64,000 nt of DNA from Pseudoclavibacter sp. RFBB5 (lineage in GTDB: Bacteria; Actinomycetota; Actinomycetes; Actinomycetales; Microbacteriaceae), in the NCBI RefSeq assembly GCF_002931555.1, contig NZ_PSTZ01000001.1, positions 310,001 to 374,000 on the forward strand, written 5' to 3'. How positions within the stretch are numbered: position 1 is the stretch's first letter; the number at the start of each line of letters is the position of its first letter. Of the stretch, positions 46,845 to 55,945 are shown piece by piece. A model generated the notes under the pieces. It ran no database searches and was not told the origin of the DNA. It saw only the letters and a program-made list of their open reading frames with translations. A program made the position numbers and the translations under genes.

Positions 46845-47258
46845 CTACAGGCCCGCGACGCCCTTCGCCGCCCGATGAGCGATCACCAGACTCGAGATGA
46901 CGCCCGCCAGCGTCGCCACGACTGCGAGAGCGAGCGATACGAGGTACGGCGCGACTGTTCCGGCGGAGAGCACGGATACCACCGCGAACACGATGCCGGC
47001 CCCAGCTCCCGTATTCGCGGGTCGGAGCGCCGCTTCGTGCCCGGCGCGCCAGGCCTCGTCTGAGGAACGGGTCGCCGCCGTCCGCAAGCCCGCATACCCC
47101 CAGCGGTCGAGTCGACCATCCGCACCCCAGCGAACCGTGAGCATGCTCACGAGGTTGCCGACGATGAGGATGACCGCCACAGCGATGGCGGCGGGAAAGC
47201 TCGGCGGCTGGAGTTCGATCACTGGGGATTTCGAGTTCGGCTCAGAGGCAGACGGCAA
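46845..47258 (-). CDS. SdpI-family-like small membrane protein
   Basis: 137 aa, three membrane segments (about 22-44, 84-104 and 108-130). Between the first two is TRSSDEAWRAGHEAA, which matches the cytoplasmic T.SDEAW..AH signature of SdpI-type proteins. SdpI is a toxin-immunity and signalling protein in Bacillus; actinobacterial relatives have no known role. Convergent with the YbdD-type gene. Confidence 0.72.
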   Translation of the reverse strand: MPSASEPNSKSPVIELQPPSFPAAIAVAVILIVGNLVSMLTVRWGADGRLDRWGYAGLRTAATRSSDEAWRAGHEAALRPANTGAGAGIVFAVVSVLSAGTVAPYLVSLALAVVATLAGVISSLVIAHRAAKGVAGL

Positions 47259-47290
47259 CTGCGCGGCTCGGGGGAGCCGTTCGCAGACGC

Positions 47291-47536
47291 CTACGCGCGC
47301 TTCTGCTCGTAGCCGCTCGCGTCGTCGTCTTCGTCGGCGTCATCATCGTCGAGGTACTCGGACCACTTCGAGAGGATGTCGTCGGCTGGTTCTTCAGTGA
47401 CTGGCTGCGTCGCCGGATAGCTCGAGGAGCCACCGGACAGTTCACGTGCCAGCGCGTCATAGTTCGTCTCATGTACGGAGTACTTGAGCTCACGGGCGAC
47501 CTTGGTGTGCTTCGCCTTTTGACGGCCACGCCCCAT
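47291..47536 (-). CDS. DUF3073 protein
   Basis: 81 aa from ATG 47536 (MGRGRQKAKHTKVARELKYS), preceded by a G-rich ribosome site. The basic N-terminus plus a strongly acidic C-terminal part (DDDDADEDDD) is the DUF3073 pattern, restricted to actinobacteria. Function unknown; a nucleic-acid contact through the basic part is possible. It ends 33 nt before the SdpI-like gene start. Confidence 0.88.
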   Translation of the reverse strand: MGRGRQKAKHTKVARELKYSVHETNYDALARELSGGSSSYPATQPVTEEPADDILSKWSEYLDDDDADEDDDASGYEQKRA

Positions 47537-47760
47537 GCGTAACCCCCTTATAAATCGGGCCGGGCAGGAATGGCCACCCGGTCGCACGTCGTTAACGAAA
47601 ATCTGACGCTCACATTACCACGGCGGCCGAGCTAATCTTCGGTGCGCCGACCCGGCCACGTCACCCCGCGTCTCTAGACTGACCCCTACCGGACGGAAGC
47701 TCGTCGACCGTCCGAGTGACCGCACAGGTGCGCCCCCAGCGCCTCGACAGGAAGCCGGAC

Positions 47761-48909
47761 GTGCACAGCGTGAAGACCGACATCGACCTCGTCGTCATCG
47801 GCGCGGGCGTGCCAGGTGTGACCGTCGCCGCGACGCTCGCCGAGATGGGTCTGCGTCCGCTGCGGGATTTCGTGGTCTTCGATGCAGAGCCCCAGCCCGG
47901 CGGGTCGTGGGGGCGCGGCTGGGATTTCCAGACGGTCGGTCACACGCCGCTCCTCACGGGGCCTCCCGGGTTGTCCGAGCTGGGTATCCGGCTGAGCGAC
48001 CAGGATCCGGAGGCCATCGTCCGCGACATCATGCCGCCGCTCATGCGCCGCTACGAGGATGCCTACGACCTGTTCGTGGCGCGGCCCGTGCGCGTGCTGA
48101 GGGTCGAGGCGATGCGTCGCTCCCCGCATCTGACGGTGCACATCCAGGTGCGTGATCGTCCGCCCCGGACCATCACGACGCGATACGTCATCAACGCCAC
48201 GGGGGACTGGTCGTCGCCGTTCGTGCCCTGGTATCCGGGGGCATTGGAATTCGCGGGCGAGCAGCTGCCATCCGCCCACATCGAGTCGCTGGCCGGATTC
48301 GCGGGCAAGCGCGTCATGGTCGTCGGTGGCGGCCGTTCAGCTGTCACGATCCTGCGCGAGCTCGAGCCGATCGCGGCGGCGACCGCATGGTCGACCCGAC
48401 GCGAGCCCGACTTCCATGAGCTCCCGCGCCTCACGCTGCCGTCCCGCACCGACTCGCGGCAGCGCGACATGGATGCGCGCCACGAGGCGGAGTTCGTGCG
48501 CTTCGTCGAGCGCGGGGAGCGCCTCCCGAGCGAGGTGAGCGTCCGCGGCATCCCCCTCTCGAGGGGGACGCTCGCCGCGATCCGCCGCGGGCTGCTCGTG
48601 TCTCGGGGGCCGCTCGCGAGCATCCAGCCGGACGGCGTCACACTCGCGAGCGGCGACCGCTTCGAGGCGGACGCGATCATCTGGGCGACGGGCAGCCGCC
48701 CCACGATGCGGCACCTCGCGCCCCTGCAGCTGCGCGAGCAGGGAGGGATGGCCCGGCTACGCGACGGATGGAGCCGCCGCGACAACCGTGTGGCGCTCCT
48801 CGGCTACGGCACGAACCGCCGCAACCCCGTCGCAGCCCGGCTCGACGCTGAACGCCTCGCCGAGGGCGTGTTCGACCGCCTCGGCGAGACCCCAGCCGAC
48901 GTCAAGTAG
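47761..48909 (+). CDS. FAD-dependent NAD(P)-binding oxidoreductase
   Basis: 382 aa from GTG 47761, chosen for its AGGAAG site; GTG 47716 is an alternative. Two dinucleotide-binding motifs: IGAGVPGVTVA near the N-terminus (FAD) and VVGGGRSAVTIL in the middle (NADPH), with a late WATGSRP. The layout is that of flavin-monooxygenase/CzcO-like flavoproteins. The substrate is unknown. It is a single gene. Confidence 0.83.
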   Translation: MHSVKTDIDLVVIGAGVPGVTVAATLAEMGLRPLRDFVVFDAEPQPGGSWGRGWDFQTVGHTPLLTGPPGLSELGIRLSDQDPEAIVRDIMPPLMRRYEDAYDLFVARPVRVLRVEAMRRSPHLTVHIQVRDRPPRTITTRYVINATGDWSSPFVPWYPGALEFAGEQLPSAHIESLAGFAGKRVMVVGGGRSAVTILRELEPIAAATAWSTRREPDFHELPRLTLPSRTDSRQRDMDARHEAEFVRFVERGERLPSEVSVRGIPLSRGTLAAIRRGLLVSRGPLASIQPDGVTLASGDRFEADAIIWATGSRPTMRHLAPLQLREQGGMARLRDGWSRRDNRVALLGYGTNRRNPVAARLDAERLAEGVFDRLGETPADVK

Positions 48910-48944
48910 GGCCTGCACGGCGCCCGGCGCCCCGCGCCCCAGAG

Positions 48945-50426
48945 CTAACCGCGGTGCGGTGAGGCGAGCACCGACGTGACGACGGGGCGAGTGCCGAGCA
49001 GGGCCAGCCAGACGGCGCCGAACCCGAGCGCGAAGCACAGCGCCATCGTGAGCATCGCGAGTGGCGCCACGAGCAGGGAGGCGCCGACGATCGGCAGCAC
49101 CAGGGCGACCGCGGCGCCCGCCCCGCCGAGTGCGGCGAGCAGCAGGGGCGCCCAGACCTGCGCCCGTTGCGCCTTCTCGAAGACCGTGCGCGGCATGCCC
49201 GTGCGGTCCAGGGAGATGAGCAGTCTGCGCTCATCGAGGATCGCGGCGGCCTGCGAGACACCCACGGTGCACGCCAGCATGAGGAAGGCGACGAACAGCG
49301 TCAGGAAGACGCCAGTCCGGAGGTCGGTCATGAGCGTGAGGTCCTCCGCCGAGACCCCCTCGGTACCGCCCACCATGTCCAGCAACGCGAGTCCGCTGCC
49401 GCTGATGACGGCGACGAACGCGATCATCGCGATACCGGACACGCTTCGCCAGGCCACGCCGGGCGCCTCCGCGAGGCGGCGCCCGGCGATGAGGCGAGCC
49501 GGCGTCTTCGCGCGCTTCGCCATCTGCCGACCGATCAGCCCGACGAGCGGTCCGCCTGCGAGGTTGATGGCGAGCATCCCGATCGCGAACGGCACGAAAA
49601 GGGCGAGGACGATGCCGACGATGCCGAGCGCCGAGACGAATCCCTGGGCCAAGCTGACGAGGCCGAGCGCGACGAGCAGGGCGACGACGCCGCCAGCGAG
49701 TGCGAGCCACTTCACCCGCGGTGCCTTGTCGCGCTTGCGCACGCCGAGGGGTGTGACGCGCACGGCGGCGAGTCCGGCGAAGGAGCTCGCCGCGGCGAGC
49801 ACGGCGATGCCCGCGGCGGTCGCGGCGAGGATCGGGAACCCGACCCACAGGGACGCGGCCCCGACGGCCCCGCCGTAGAAGTGCAGCAACCCGACGACGG
49901 GAAGCAGCGCCGCGTAGAGCGCCGTCCCGGCCAGGATGCCCACGACGGCGATGAGTGTCGCCTCGGCGACGGCGAGCATCGTCACGACGGTCGTGGACGC
50001 GCCGAGCAGTCTCAGCGTCGCGAGCCGGTCGTCGCGTCGCCTCGCGGAGAGGCGCGCGGCGGCGACGCCGAGCGTCAGCAGCGGCACGGCCAGCAGGGTC
50101 AGCGCGAAGACGGCGAAGAAGCCGTGCGACTGCATGCCGGCCGGTGGGTTGAAGAGCATGATGGTGCCGCCGACGACGATCAGCGTGAGGGCCGTCACGA
50201 CGGCGAACGCCACGGCGGGGAGGGCGACCGCGGCGACGCCGACGGTGTCGGGCCGGGTGAGCATCCGCAGGAGCGTGAGCGCCGGGATGCGTCCGGTTCC
50301 GCGAGGCGCGGGGCCCGGGATGCGCGGGCCCTGAGCGACCGTCGAGCTGGCGGTCGGCGTGGCGCCCGCGGACGGGAGCGTGTCGCCGGTGGGCCCCGGG
50401 AAGCTCGCCCCTCGCGCGGCGCTCAT
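48945..50426 (-). CDS. FtsX-like ABC permease
   Basis: 493 aa from ATG 50426. A Pro/Ala-rich tail is followed by two groups of helices; RRRDDRLATLRLLGAS and ILDERRLLISLDRTGM are typical FtsX/MacB cytosolic loops. Unlike MacB it lacks a large extracellular domain. It overlaps the ATPase gene by 4 nt (ATGA). Such pairs in actinobacteria are often linked to antimicrobial-peptide export or sensing; no two-component system is next to it. Confidence 0.86.
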   Translation of the reverse strand: MSAARGASFPGPTGDTLPSAGATPTASSTVAQGPRIPGPAPRGTGRIPALTLLRMLTRPDTVGVAAVALPAVAFAVVTALTLIVVGGTIMLFNPPAGMQSHGFFAVFALTLLAVPLLTLGVAAARLSARRRDDRLATLRLLGASTTVVTMLAVAEATLIAVVGILAGTALYAALLPVVGLLHFYGGAVGAASLWVGFPILAATAAGIAVLAAASSFAGLAAVRVTPLGVRKRDKAPRVKWLALAGGVVALLVALGLVSLAQGFVSALGIVGIVLALFVPFAIGMLAINLAGGPLVGLIGRQMAKRAKTPARLIAGRRLAEAPGVAWRSVSGIAMIAFVAVISGSGLALLDMVGGTEGVSAEDLTLMTDLRTGVFLTLFVAFLMLACTVGVSQAAAILDERRLLISLDRTGMPRTVFEKAQRAQVWAPLLLAALGGAGAAVALVLPIVGASLLVAPLAMLTMALCFALGFGAVWLALLGTRPVVTSVLASPHRG

Positions 50427-51196
50427 GCGCGGGCCGCCGAGTCGTCGAGGACGCGGCCGTCGCGCATCCGCACGGTGCGGTCGCAGCGGGCCGCGACCTC
50501 GGGATCGTGCGTGACGACGACCAGGCTCCGACCGGCGCGGGAGGTCGCGGCCAGCAGCGCCGTCATGACGTCGGAGCTCGTTGCCGAATCGAGGGCACCC
50601 GTCGGTTCGTCGGCGAACACGATGCGGGCGCCCGTGACCTGGGCGCGGGCGATTGCGACGCGCTGCGCCTGGCCACCGGACAGCTCGCCGATGCGACGCG
50701 CCTCCATGCCGCGGAGGCCCATGGCCGCGAGCCACTCGCCGGCGGCGTGCTCGGCGCGCTTGCGCTCGACGCCGCACAGCATGGCCGCGAGGGCGACGTT
50801 CTCGAGCGCCGTGAGCTCCGGGAGGAGCATCCCCTCCTGGAACACGAAGCCGAACTCGGTGCGGCGCAGGTCGGTGCGCTTCGCCTCCGACATGTCCGTC
50901 ATCTCACGGCTGCCACCCTCAGCGTGCAGCTGGATGCTGCCGGAGTCGGGGGTGATGATGCCCGCCAGGCTGTGCAGCAGCGTCGTCTTCCCGGAGCCGG
51001 AAGCGCCCATGATCGCGAGCGCCTCGCCCGCCCGGACTGCGAGGCTCACGCCGGCGAGCGCGACCGTGGCGCCGTAGGTCTTCGTGAGCGAGTGCGCCGC
51101 GAGGACGGTGCCGGGGTGATGGGCGCCGGCAGCGGTGGAGGTTTGAGCGCCAGGACGCGGCGCCGCTGGTGTCTGGAAGCCTGGGTGAGAAGTCAT
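50423..51196 (-). CDS. ABC ATPase, LolD/MacB type
   Basis: 257 aa. Walker A MGASGSGKTT, signature ELSGGQAQR, Walker B IVFADEPTGALD and H-loop VVTHD are intact; DEPTGALD is typical of the LolD/MacB/BceA group that works with FtsX-like permeases. An unusual Ala/Pro/Thr-rich tail of about 30 residues precedes the core. Coupled with the permease at 48945. Confidence 0.9.
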   Translation of the reverse strand: MTSHPGFQTPAAPRPGAQTSTAAGAHHPGTVLAAHSLTKTYGATVALAGVSLAVRAGEALAIMGASGSGKTTLLHSLAGIITPDSGSIQLHAEGGSREMTDMSEAKRTDLRRTEFGFVFQEGMLLPELTALENVALAAMLCGVERKRAEHAAGEWLAAMGLRGMEARRIGELSGGQAQRVAIARAQVTGARIVFADEPTGALDSATSSDVMTALLAATSRAGRSLVVVTHDPEVAARCDRTVRMRDGRVLDDSAARA

Positions 51197-51330
51197 GGTT
51201 CCAAGGTGCCCGCACAGGTGGCCGCGCCTCGACCATCTGGGGGCTCATCCGTCCCCTCCTGGAGGAGGGCTTTCCGGGATGCGCGTCATCCGCGAGGATG
51301 ACCCGCGGTGCCCTGCCACCGGTGGTGTCG

Positions 51331-51795
51331 CTACCAGGTGAGCAGGCCAAGTCCAAGGTTGGCGCCGAGCAGCTGACCGACCGTCACGCCGATCAGGGCC
51401 GCGAACACGCCCCAGAGCATCTGGGCGACCACGATGATCGCGGTCTTGCCGAGCTTCCTCGCGCTGAGCGCGTTCGCCGCGTCGAGCATCACTGAGCTCC
51501 AGGAGCTCATCCCACCGCAGAAGCCCGAGATGACGACCATCGAGGCGACGGTCGGGAGCGGCAGCAGTCCCGCCGCCAACCCGGCGATCAACGATGCGAT
51601 CACGTTCACGATCATGAGGCGCCACTCTGGTGCCACGCGGCGGGGGAGCCGAGCGTCAGCCGCCGTGGCAGAACCGGCCACCGCGGCACCTGTGTGGTGG
51701 GCCGGGACCCGCGGCCACCCTTCGACGGCGACGTAGCGGACGCAGGCGCCGACACCGCCGGCGATGGCAACCGCGAGGATGAAGAGGACGTCCAT
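51331..51795 (-). CDS. crcB: CrcB/FluC fluoride channel subunit (second of pair)
   Basis: 154 aa, four helices. ISGFCGGMSSWSSVMLD matches the CrcB G-F-C-G-G-x-S-T-F-S signature with changes (FSS replaced by WSS), and MIVNVIASLIAGLAAGLL is the N-V-x-G-type helix. It overlaps the preceding crcB by 1 nt. Gram-positive CrcB proteins often occur as unlike pairs forming one antiparallel channel. Confidence 0.82.
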   Translation of the reverse strand: MDVLFILAVAIAGGVGACVRYVAVEGWPRVPAHHTGAAVAGSATAADARLPRRVAPEWRLMIVNVIASLIAGLAAGLLPLPTVASMVVISGFCGGMSSWSSVMLDAANALSARKLGKTAIIVVAQMLWGVFAALIGVTVGQLLGANLGLGLLTW

Positions 51796-52253
51796 CAGCG
51801 CGCTCCCGCTCCCGCCGGCGGCGGAGAGATGCGGCGCCCGAGAGCGCGGCCGAGGACGATCGCGAGGACCCCGCCGAGTGTGCCGAGCAGAAACGCGGCG
51901 ATTGCCCACGCGGACGTGGAGAAGACGAGCGCCAGCGCAAGCGCGATGAGCGAGAACGTCGTGAAGCCTCCGCAGAAGCCAGGGCCGAGCGCCGCACGCC
52001 ACCCGGCGCGCTGCGGAGCCCAGTGGGCACCCGCCACGATGCCGAGAGCCAGCGACCCCGCGAGGTTGGCAATAAGGGCAGCCAGGATGTCCGAGTCGAG
52101 GACGTGCATGCTTCCGGCTGACAGCTCGACGAGGTCCGCCGTGCCCTGCGGCATCGTCGCGGTTGAGACGACCGAGCCGAGCCACACCCGGGCGAGCGTG
52201 CCGAGGGCTCCGCCGAGGAACACGGCGAGGAGGAGGCGGGCTGGCGTTCGCAC
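51795..52253 (-). CDS. crcB: CrcB/FluC fluoride channel subunit (first of pair)
   Basis: 152 aa from GTG 52253. GGALGTLARVWLG at the start, ALIANLAGSLALGI, and the signature GFCGGFTTFSLIA are clear. It exports fluoride together with the second subunit. The open frame extends upstream to 52433 across a palindromic repeat, which is why the GTG was chosen. No fluoride riboswitch was recognised upstream. Confidence 0.87.
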   Translation of the reverse strand: MRTPARLLLAVFLGGALGTLARVWLGSVVSTATMPQGTADLVELSAGSMHVLDSDILAALIANLAGSLALGIVAGAHWAPQRAGWRAALGPGFCGGFTTFSLIALALALVFSTSAWAIAAFLLGTLGGVLAIVLGRALGRRISPPPAGAGAR

Positions 52254-52311
52254 GCGGCAACCGTACTCCCGGGGCGAGGGTGGCGCCAGCCCGCTTCCGA
52301 GGGTCCCGCCC

Positions 52312-52393
52312 GCTGGCCAGCTTCGGTGACAGACGGCGGCGTCCGGCGCCGAAACGAGCCAGAAGCGCCGTTTAGTCACCGAAGTTGGACGGG
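52312..52393. repeat. 82-nt palindromic intergenic element, copy 7
   Basis: Arms 52312-52331 and 52374-52393 match at 15 of 20 positions; centre 42 nt. The inner arm CTTCGGTGAC is shared with the copy at 20849. It lies downstream of the PadR gene and upstream of the crcB pair. Confidence 0.78.
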
Positions 52394-52461
52394 GAAAGGG
52401 GCAATCCTCCGTGCGGTCGGGCGCGGGTCGCAACGGTCGCCGGGGTCGCCGCGGACACCGA

Positions 52462-52492
52462 AGGGCCGCCTCCCGTCATGGGAAGCGGCCCT
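52462..52492 (-). terminator. Terminator after the PadR gene
   Basis: AGGGCCGCCTCCC (52462-52474) pairs with 52480-52492, one mismatch, 5-nt loop, 13 nt beyond the PadR stop on the minus strand. No long T-tract. Confidence 0.7.
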
Positions 52493-52505
52493 CCGATACG
52501 GCGAT

Positions 52506-53540
52506 TCAGGCGCCGGGCGCGTCCTTCTCGTCGCGAGCCCCGAGAGCGTGAGAGATGCGCTCGCGGACTCGTTCGAGCTCCTGGTCGAGGAACGTCACGA
52601 TCCCGGGTGAGAGGTGCTGCGCGCTCTGCGCGGCGCGGAGCTCTTGCCGAAGCTCGTGCCGGAACTTGTTGAGCACGAGGTCCGCCTGGGACATGGCCTC
52701 GAGCTGCTCACGACCGGCGTCACGCCGCGGGTTGCTCGCGGAACTCGTGGTTCCGGTTTTCGGAGCCTCGCTCGTGCCGCTGTTGCTGTTGCTGCCGCTG
52801 TCGTCGTTCCAGACGTGCGAGCTGGTCGCCGATGCCCAGGTGTCGAACCTGCCGTGCGTGCGGTGGCCCGAGCTCGATGCACCCGGCGCACCCGGCGCAC
52901 CCGGCGCACCCGGGGCCTCGGGCGTCGGCGGAGCCTGTGGCGGGTCCTGCGGGCGAGGCTCGCCGGGCGCCGTCGTGCCGTCGGCGAATCCAGGCGCTGA
53001 GGATCCCGGAGCTGTCTTGCCCGGGGTGGAGAACGGGGCGTCGCGGGGCTCGTTCCAGCCCTTTGCCGCGCCGGCGAAGAACCCGCGAGCTGACGCAGCT
53101 CCAGCTGCTCCAGCGCTTGCCGCCTTCTCGAAACCCGAACGTGCGTCCGGCCCGAGTTCCTGGGCGAGGCGCGCGAACTCGGCGCGGAGCTCTTCGCGCG
53201 CGCTGGCGAGGCCATGCCGGACGTCCGCGGCGAGGCGGCGGACGGAGGAGTCGACGTCCTGCTCGATGGCGGCGAGCTCATCGCGTCTCGAGTCGAGCTC
53301 GCGTCGCCCCGCTTCCGTGATGCGATAGACGCTCTTGCGGCCGTCGTTGTGCTTCGTCACGAGGCCTTCCTCTTCGAGCTTCGCGAGGCGCGGGTAGATG
53401 GTGCCGGCGCTCGGCGAGTAGGTGCCGTCGAAGCGCTCGGAGAGTGCCTGGATGAGCTCGTAGCCGTGGCGTGGCTGGTCCTCGAGGAGGCTCAGCAGGT
53501 AGAGGCGGAGGTGTCCGTGGGCGAAGACTGGCGGGGTCAT
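52506..53540 (-). CDS. PadR-family regulator with a long linker
   Basis: 344 aa. Residues 1-75 are the PadR winged helix (LRLYLLSLLEDQPRHGYEL, GTIYPRLAKLEEEGLV). The middle is a long Gly/Ala/Pro/Ser-rich linker including four tandem Gly-Ala-Pro units (9-nt repeats near 52880-52915), and the C-terminal 60 residues form an amphipathic helix region (QADLVLNKFRHELRQEL). Typical PadR proteins are 110-200 aa. It overlaps the DUF4097 gene upstream by 4 nt, so the pair is an operon, probably autoregulated from 54619-54657. Confidence 0.87.
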   Translation of the reverse strand: MTPPVFAHGHLRLYLLSLLEDQPRHGYELIQALSERFDGTYSPSAGTIYPRLAKLEEEGLVTKHNDGRKSVYRITEAGRRELDSRRDELAAIEQDVDSSVRRLAADVRHGLASAREELRAEFARLAQELGPDARSGFEKAASAGAAGAASARGFFAGAAKGWNEPRDAPFSTPGKTAPGSSAPGFADGTTAPGEPRPQDPPQAPPTPEAPGAPGAPGAPGASSSGHRTHGRFDTWASATSSHVWNDDSGSNSNSGTSEAPKTGTTSSASNPRRDAGREQLEAMSQADLVLNKFRHELRQELRAAQSAQHLSPGIVTFLDQELERVRERISHALGARDEKDAPGA

Positions 53541-54556
53541 GCGGTGCCTCCTGGCTTCGTGGCGTCTGATGCGGTGTCGGTGTCAGCGTCGGCGCTGGCG
53601 TCGACCTCGATGTTGCCGCCCGGTTCGGCATCGGCGCCCGCGGTGTCGGGTTTCGCGGTGCCTGCTGCGGGCGTGCTGGCGTGGTCATCCTCGGTCGCGG
53701 GCGCGATGCGGGCGTCGATGCGCTCATCGAAGTCGGCCGGTGTGTCGCCTGCCCGCGGGGTGCGCGCGGAGAGCATGACGGAGACGCGGCCGGTGACGGT
53801 GCTGATGCGCACGTCGGTGACCTCGCCCTCGACGGGCTCCGAGCGGTAGGTGGTTCCTCTGAGCGGTTCGAGGTGCAGGCCGTCGAGCTGCACGGAGGAG
53901 CCGACGGTCGAGACCTGGTAGCTGGGGTGCGTTCCGCTCGGGAGTCGCACGGTCGTTGCCCCGCTGACCGACCTGTTGGCGACGAGGGTGGGGGATCCGG
54001 ATGTGACGTCGACGATCGTTGCTCCTGAGACTGTGCTGCCGTCGAAGCTCACGATGGGGCCCGTCGCGGTGACGTCGCCGGATGCCGTCTTCACCACGGC
54101 TTTGCCAGCGTGACCGCGGACGCTGATCTCGCCGCCGATGGAGTTGAGGTGCAGCTCGCCTTGGGTGGCGTCGAGGAACTGCTCGCCGCCGACGGTGTTG
54201 ACGTCGATGCGTCCGTCGATGCCTGCGACCAGCACCTCTGAGCTCACGCCGAGGATGTCGACGTCGACACCTGCTGGGACGAGCACGCTCACGACGACGG
54301 TCGGCTGGTTCCAGATCGTCTTCGCGGAGGTCTGCACGTCGGTCCACGACAGCTGGGGGTGGTCGATGAGGAGCTGGTCTCCATCGATGGCGATCTTGAG
54401 GTCACGGCCGGTGATGGCGGACACCTCGATGCGGGTGCTCGGCTCGTCGTGCGCGAGCACGCTGATGGCGCCGCCTGCGAGTCTCGCGCGAACGCTGCGG
54501 ACGGTCTGCACGTCGATGACGCGGGGCCCGTCTACGATCCACTGTTCAATGGCCAT
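53537..54556 (-). CDS. DUF4097 domain protein
   Basis: 339 aa from ATG 54556, after GAGGAG. Repeated short beta-strand units (GGEISVRGHAGKAVVKTASGDVTATG and similar) build the right-handed beta-helix of DUF4097 proteins. The C-terminal 70 residues are Ala/Asp/Thr-rich and disordered. DUF4097 genes commonly form a pair with PadR regulators in Gram-positives; the role is thought to be in envelope stress sensing. No signal peptide is seen. Confidence 0.86.
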   Translation of the reverse strand: MAIEQWIVDGPRVIDVQTVRSVRARLAGGAISVLAHDEPSTRIEVSAITGRDLKIAIDGDQLLIDHPQLSWTDVQTSAKTIWNQPTVVVSVLVPAGVDVDILGVSSEVLVAGIDGRIDVNTVGGEQFLDATQGELHLNSIGGEISVRGHAGKAVVKTASGDVTATGPIVSFDGSTVSGATIVDVTSGSPTLVANRSVSGATTVRLPSGTHPSYQVSTVGSSVQLDGLHLEPLRGTTYRSEPVEGEVTDVRISTVTGRVSVMLSARTPRAGDTPADFDERIDARIAPATEDDHASTPAAGTAKPDTAGADAEPGGNIEVDASADADTDTASDATKPGGTA

Positions 54557-54618
54557 GGCTGCTCCTCGGGAGGGTGTTCTGGATGCGTTCCGGCGGTGAG
54601 TCCGGCAACCGACAGTCA

Positions 54619-54657
54619 CGTTATATCGCGATTCTGAGTATTCGCGTTATATCGCGA
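54619..54657. promoter_or_regulatory. Two direct copies of CGTTATATCGCGA upstream of the PadR unit
   Basis: A 13-nt sequence occurs at 54619-54631 and again at 54645-54657, starts 26 nt apart (about 2.5 helix turns), in the promoter region of the DUF4097-PadR operon. This AT-rich repeat stands out in the GC-rich background and is the likely PadR operator and core promoter. Confidence 0.72.
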
Positions 54658-54751
54658 CATGCGGGCGGGCGGTCGCGGCCCCGAGCGCGTAGGCCATACT
54701 GAGCCCGTTCCGCCGTCGCTCGGCGGTGGGGAACGGAAGGCGACGCGCATC

Positions 54752-55840
54752 ATGGAGATTCTGGGCATCACGGGCATCGCGCTGCTATCCACGCTCATCC
54801 TCTTCGGGCTGGCCGCGCTCGTGGCCGTCATCGCCGTGCGGCGGACGCGCGAGGAGCCGCGCAGGTTGAGCAACGGCGTCTGGCTCGTTGCCGCCGTCAT
54901 CGCAGTGACCTCAGCGCTCTCCGGCCTGAGCAGCGGTTTCGCCGGGCTCGTCGGCGCGGTCACGGGGCTGCCGCTCATCCTCTCCCCGCTCCTGCTGCTC
55001 GTGCTCATCGTCACCCTGCTGCTGAACGGGGCGCGCATGCTCCGGCGCGAGGGGCGCTCGCTCGGCAACCTGCTCTCGCTGGTGCTCGCCGTCGTCCTCG
55101 CGGCCCTGGCCGCGCTCCCCTTCGCAGCAGTGCTGATCGACGACCGGATCTTCTTCGCGGTGGCCCTCTTCGTCGCCCTCGGCGCCGCCTATCTCGGGGC
55201 GGCTTTCGTGCTGTTCCTCGGCTACTCGTGGCTCTACGCTCGGCTGGTGCGCGGCGCGGCCGGCACGTGGGTGATCGTGCTCGGCTCCGGGCTGTCCGGC
55301 GGACGCCGGGTGCCGCCACTGCTCGCGTCTCGCATCCGGACGGGCCTGGATGCGGCGCACCGTGTCGGGGCTGCGGTCGTCGTCATGTCCGGCGGGCAGG
55401 GCAGCGACGAGGCGCTGGCCGAGGGTCGTGCCATGCGCGCGTGGGCGCTCGACCCAGCGAACGCGGGCGGTGACCTCGGGAGCCGGGAGGTCGCAGTCGG
55501 CGTGGCCAGCCCTCGCATCCTGAGCGAGGAGGAGTCGGTCAATACCGAGGAGAATCTGCGGTTCACGAAGGCAATCCTCGAGCGCGAGGGCGTCACGGGC
55601 CCCGGCATCATCGCCACCAGCAACTATCACGCCATGCGAGCGGCGATGCTGGCGCGCGAGCTTGGCATCGATGCGCAGGCCGTGCAGGCGCCCGTCGCCC
55701 GCTACTACTGGCCGAGTGCGATCCTGCGCGAGTTCGCCGCGATCCTCAGACGGTATCTGCTGCTCAACCTCACCGCTGGTCTGCTCTTCGCGCTGCCGCT
55801 GCCTGTTCTCAGCCTCGTGCTGGCGCTCGGGATGAGCTGA
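54752..55840 (+). CDS. YdcF/SanA-type (DUF218) membrane protein
   Basis: 362 aa from ATG 54752 (MEILGITGI). Five or six membrane helices in the first 170 residues are followed by a DUF218 domain: VIVLGSGLSGG, VVVMSGGQGSDEALAEG, SVNTEENLRFTKAIL and IATSNYHAMRAAMLA. A last helix closes the protein. ElyC/SanA/YdcF relatives act in envelope and peptidoglycan precursor maintenance; the actinobacterial form has extra N-terminal helices. It is divergent from the DUF4097 gene. Confidence 0.86.
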   Translation: MEILGITGIALLSTLILFGLAALVAVIAVRRTREEPRRLSNGVWLVAAVIAVTSALSGLSSGFAGLVGAVTGLPLILSPLLLLVLIVTLLLNGARMLRREGRSLGNLLSLVLAVVLAALAALPFAAVLIDDRIFFAVALFVALGAAYLGAAFVLFLGYSWLYARLVRGAAGTWVIVLGSGLSGGRRVPPLLASRIRTGLDAAHRVGAAVVVMSGGQGSDEALAEGRAMRAWALDPANAGGDLGSREVAVGVASPRILSEEESVNTEENLRFTKAILEREGVTGPGIIATSNYHAMRAAMLARELGIDAQAVQAPVARYYWPSAILREFAAILRRYLLLNLTAGLLFALPLPVLSLVLALGMS

Positions 55841-55945
55841 GCTGGGCGCACGGCGAGCCGGCTCGATGGACGCGGTGCGCAGCCGTGCGCGTCCCGACGC
55901 GAAAACTCTCGTGAACTCTTTCCCGTGGAACGTGCAATACCTGTT

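Noticed and set aside
52254-52505. Fluoride riboswitch upstream of the crcB pair
   Set aside because: The conserved pseudoknot sequences of the crcB motif were not found; the region holds a palindromic element and the PadR terminator instead.
52880-52915. 9-nt tandem repeat in the PadR gene as a separate mobile or regulatory repeat
   Set aside because: It is four in-frame Gly-Ala-Pro units within a low-complexity protein linker, so a coding repeat explains it.
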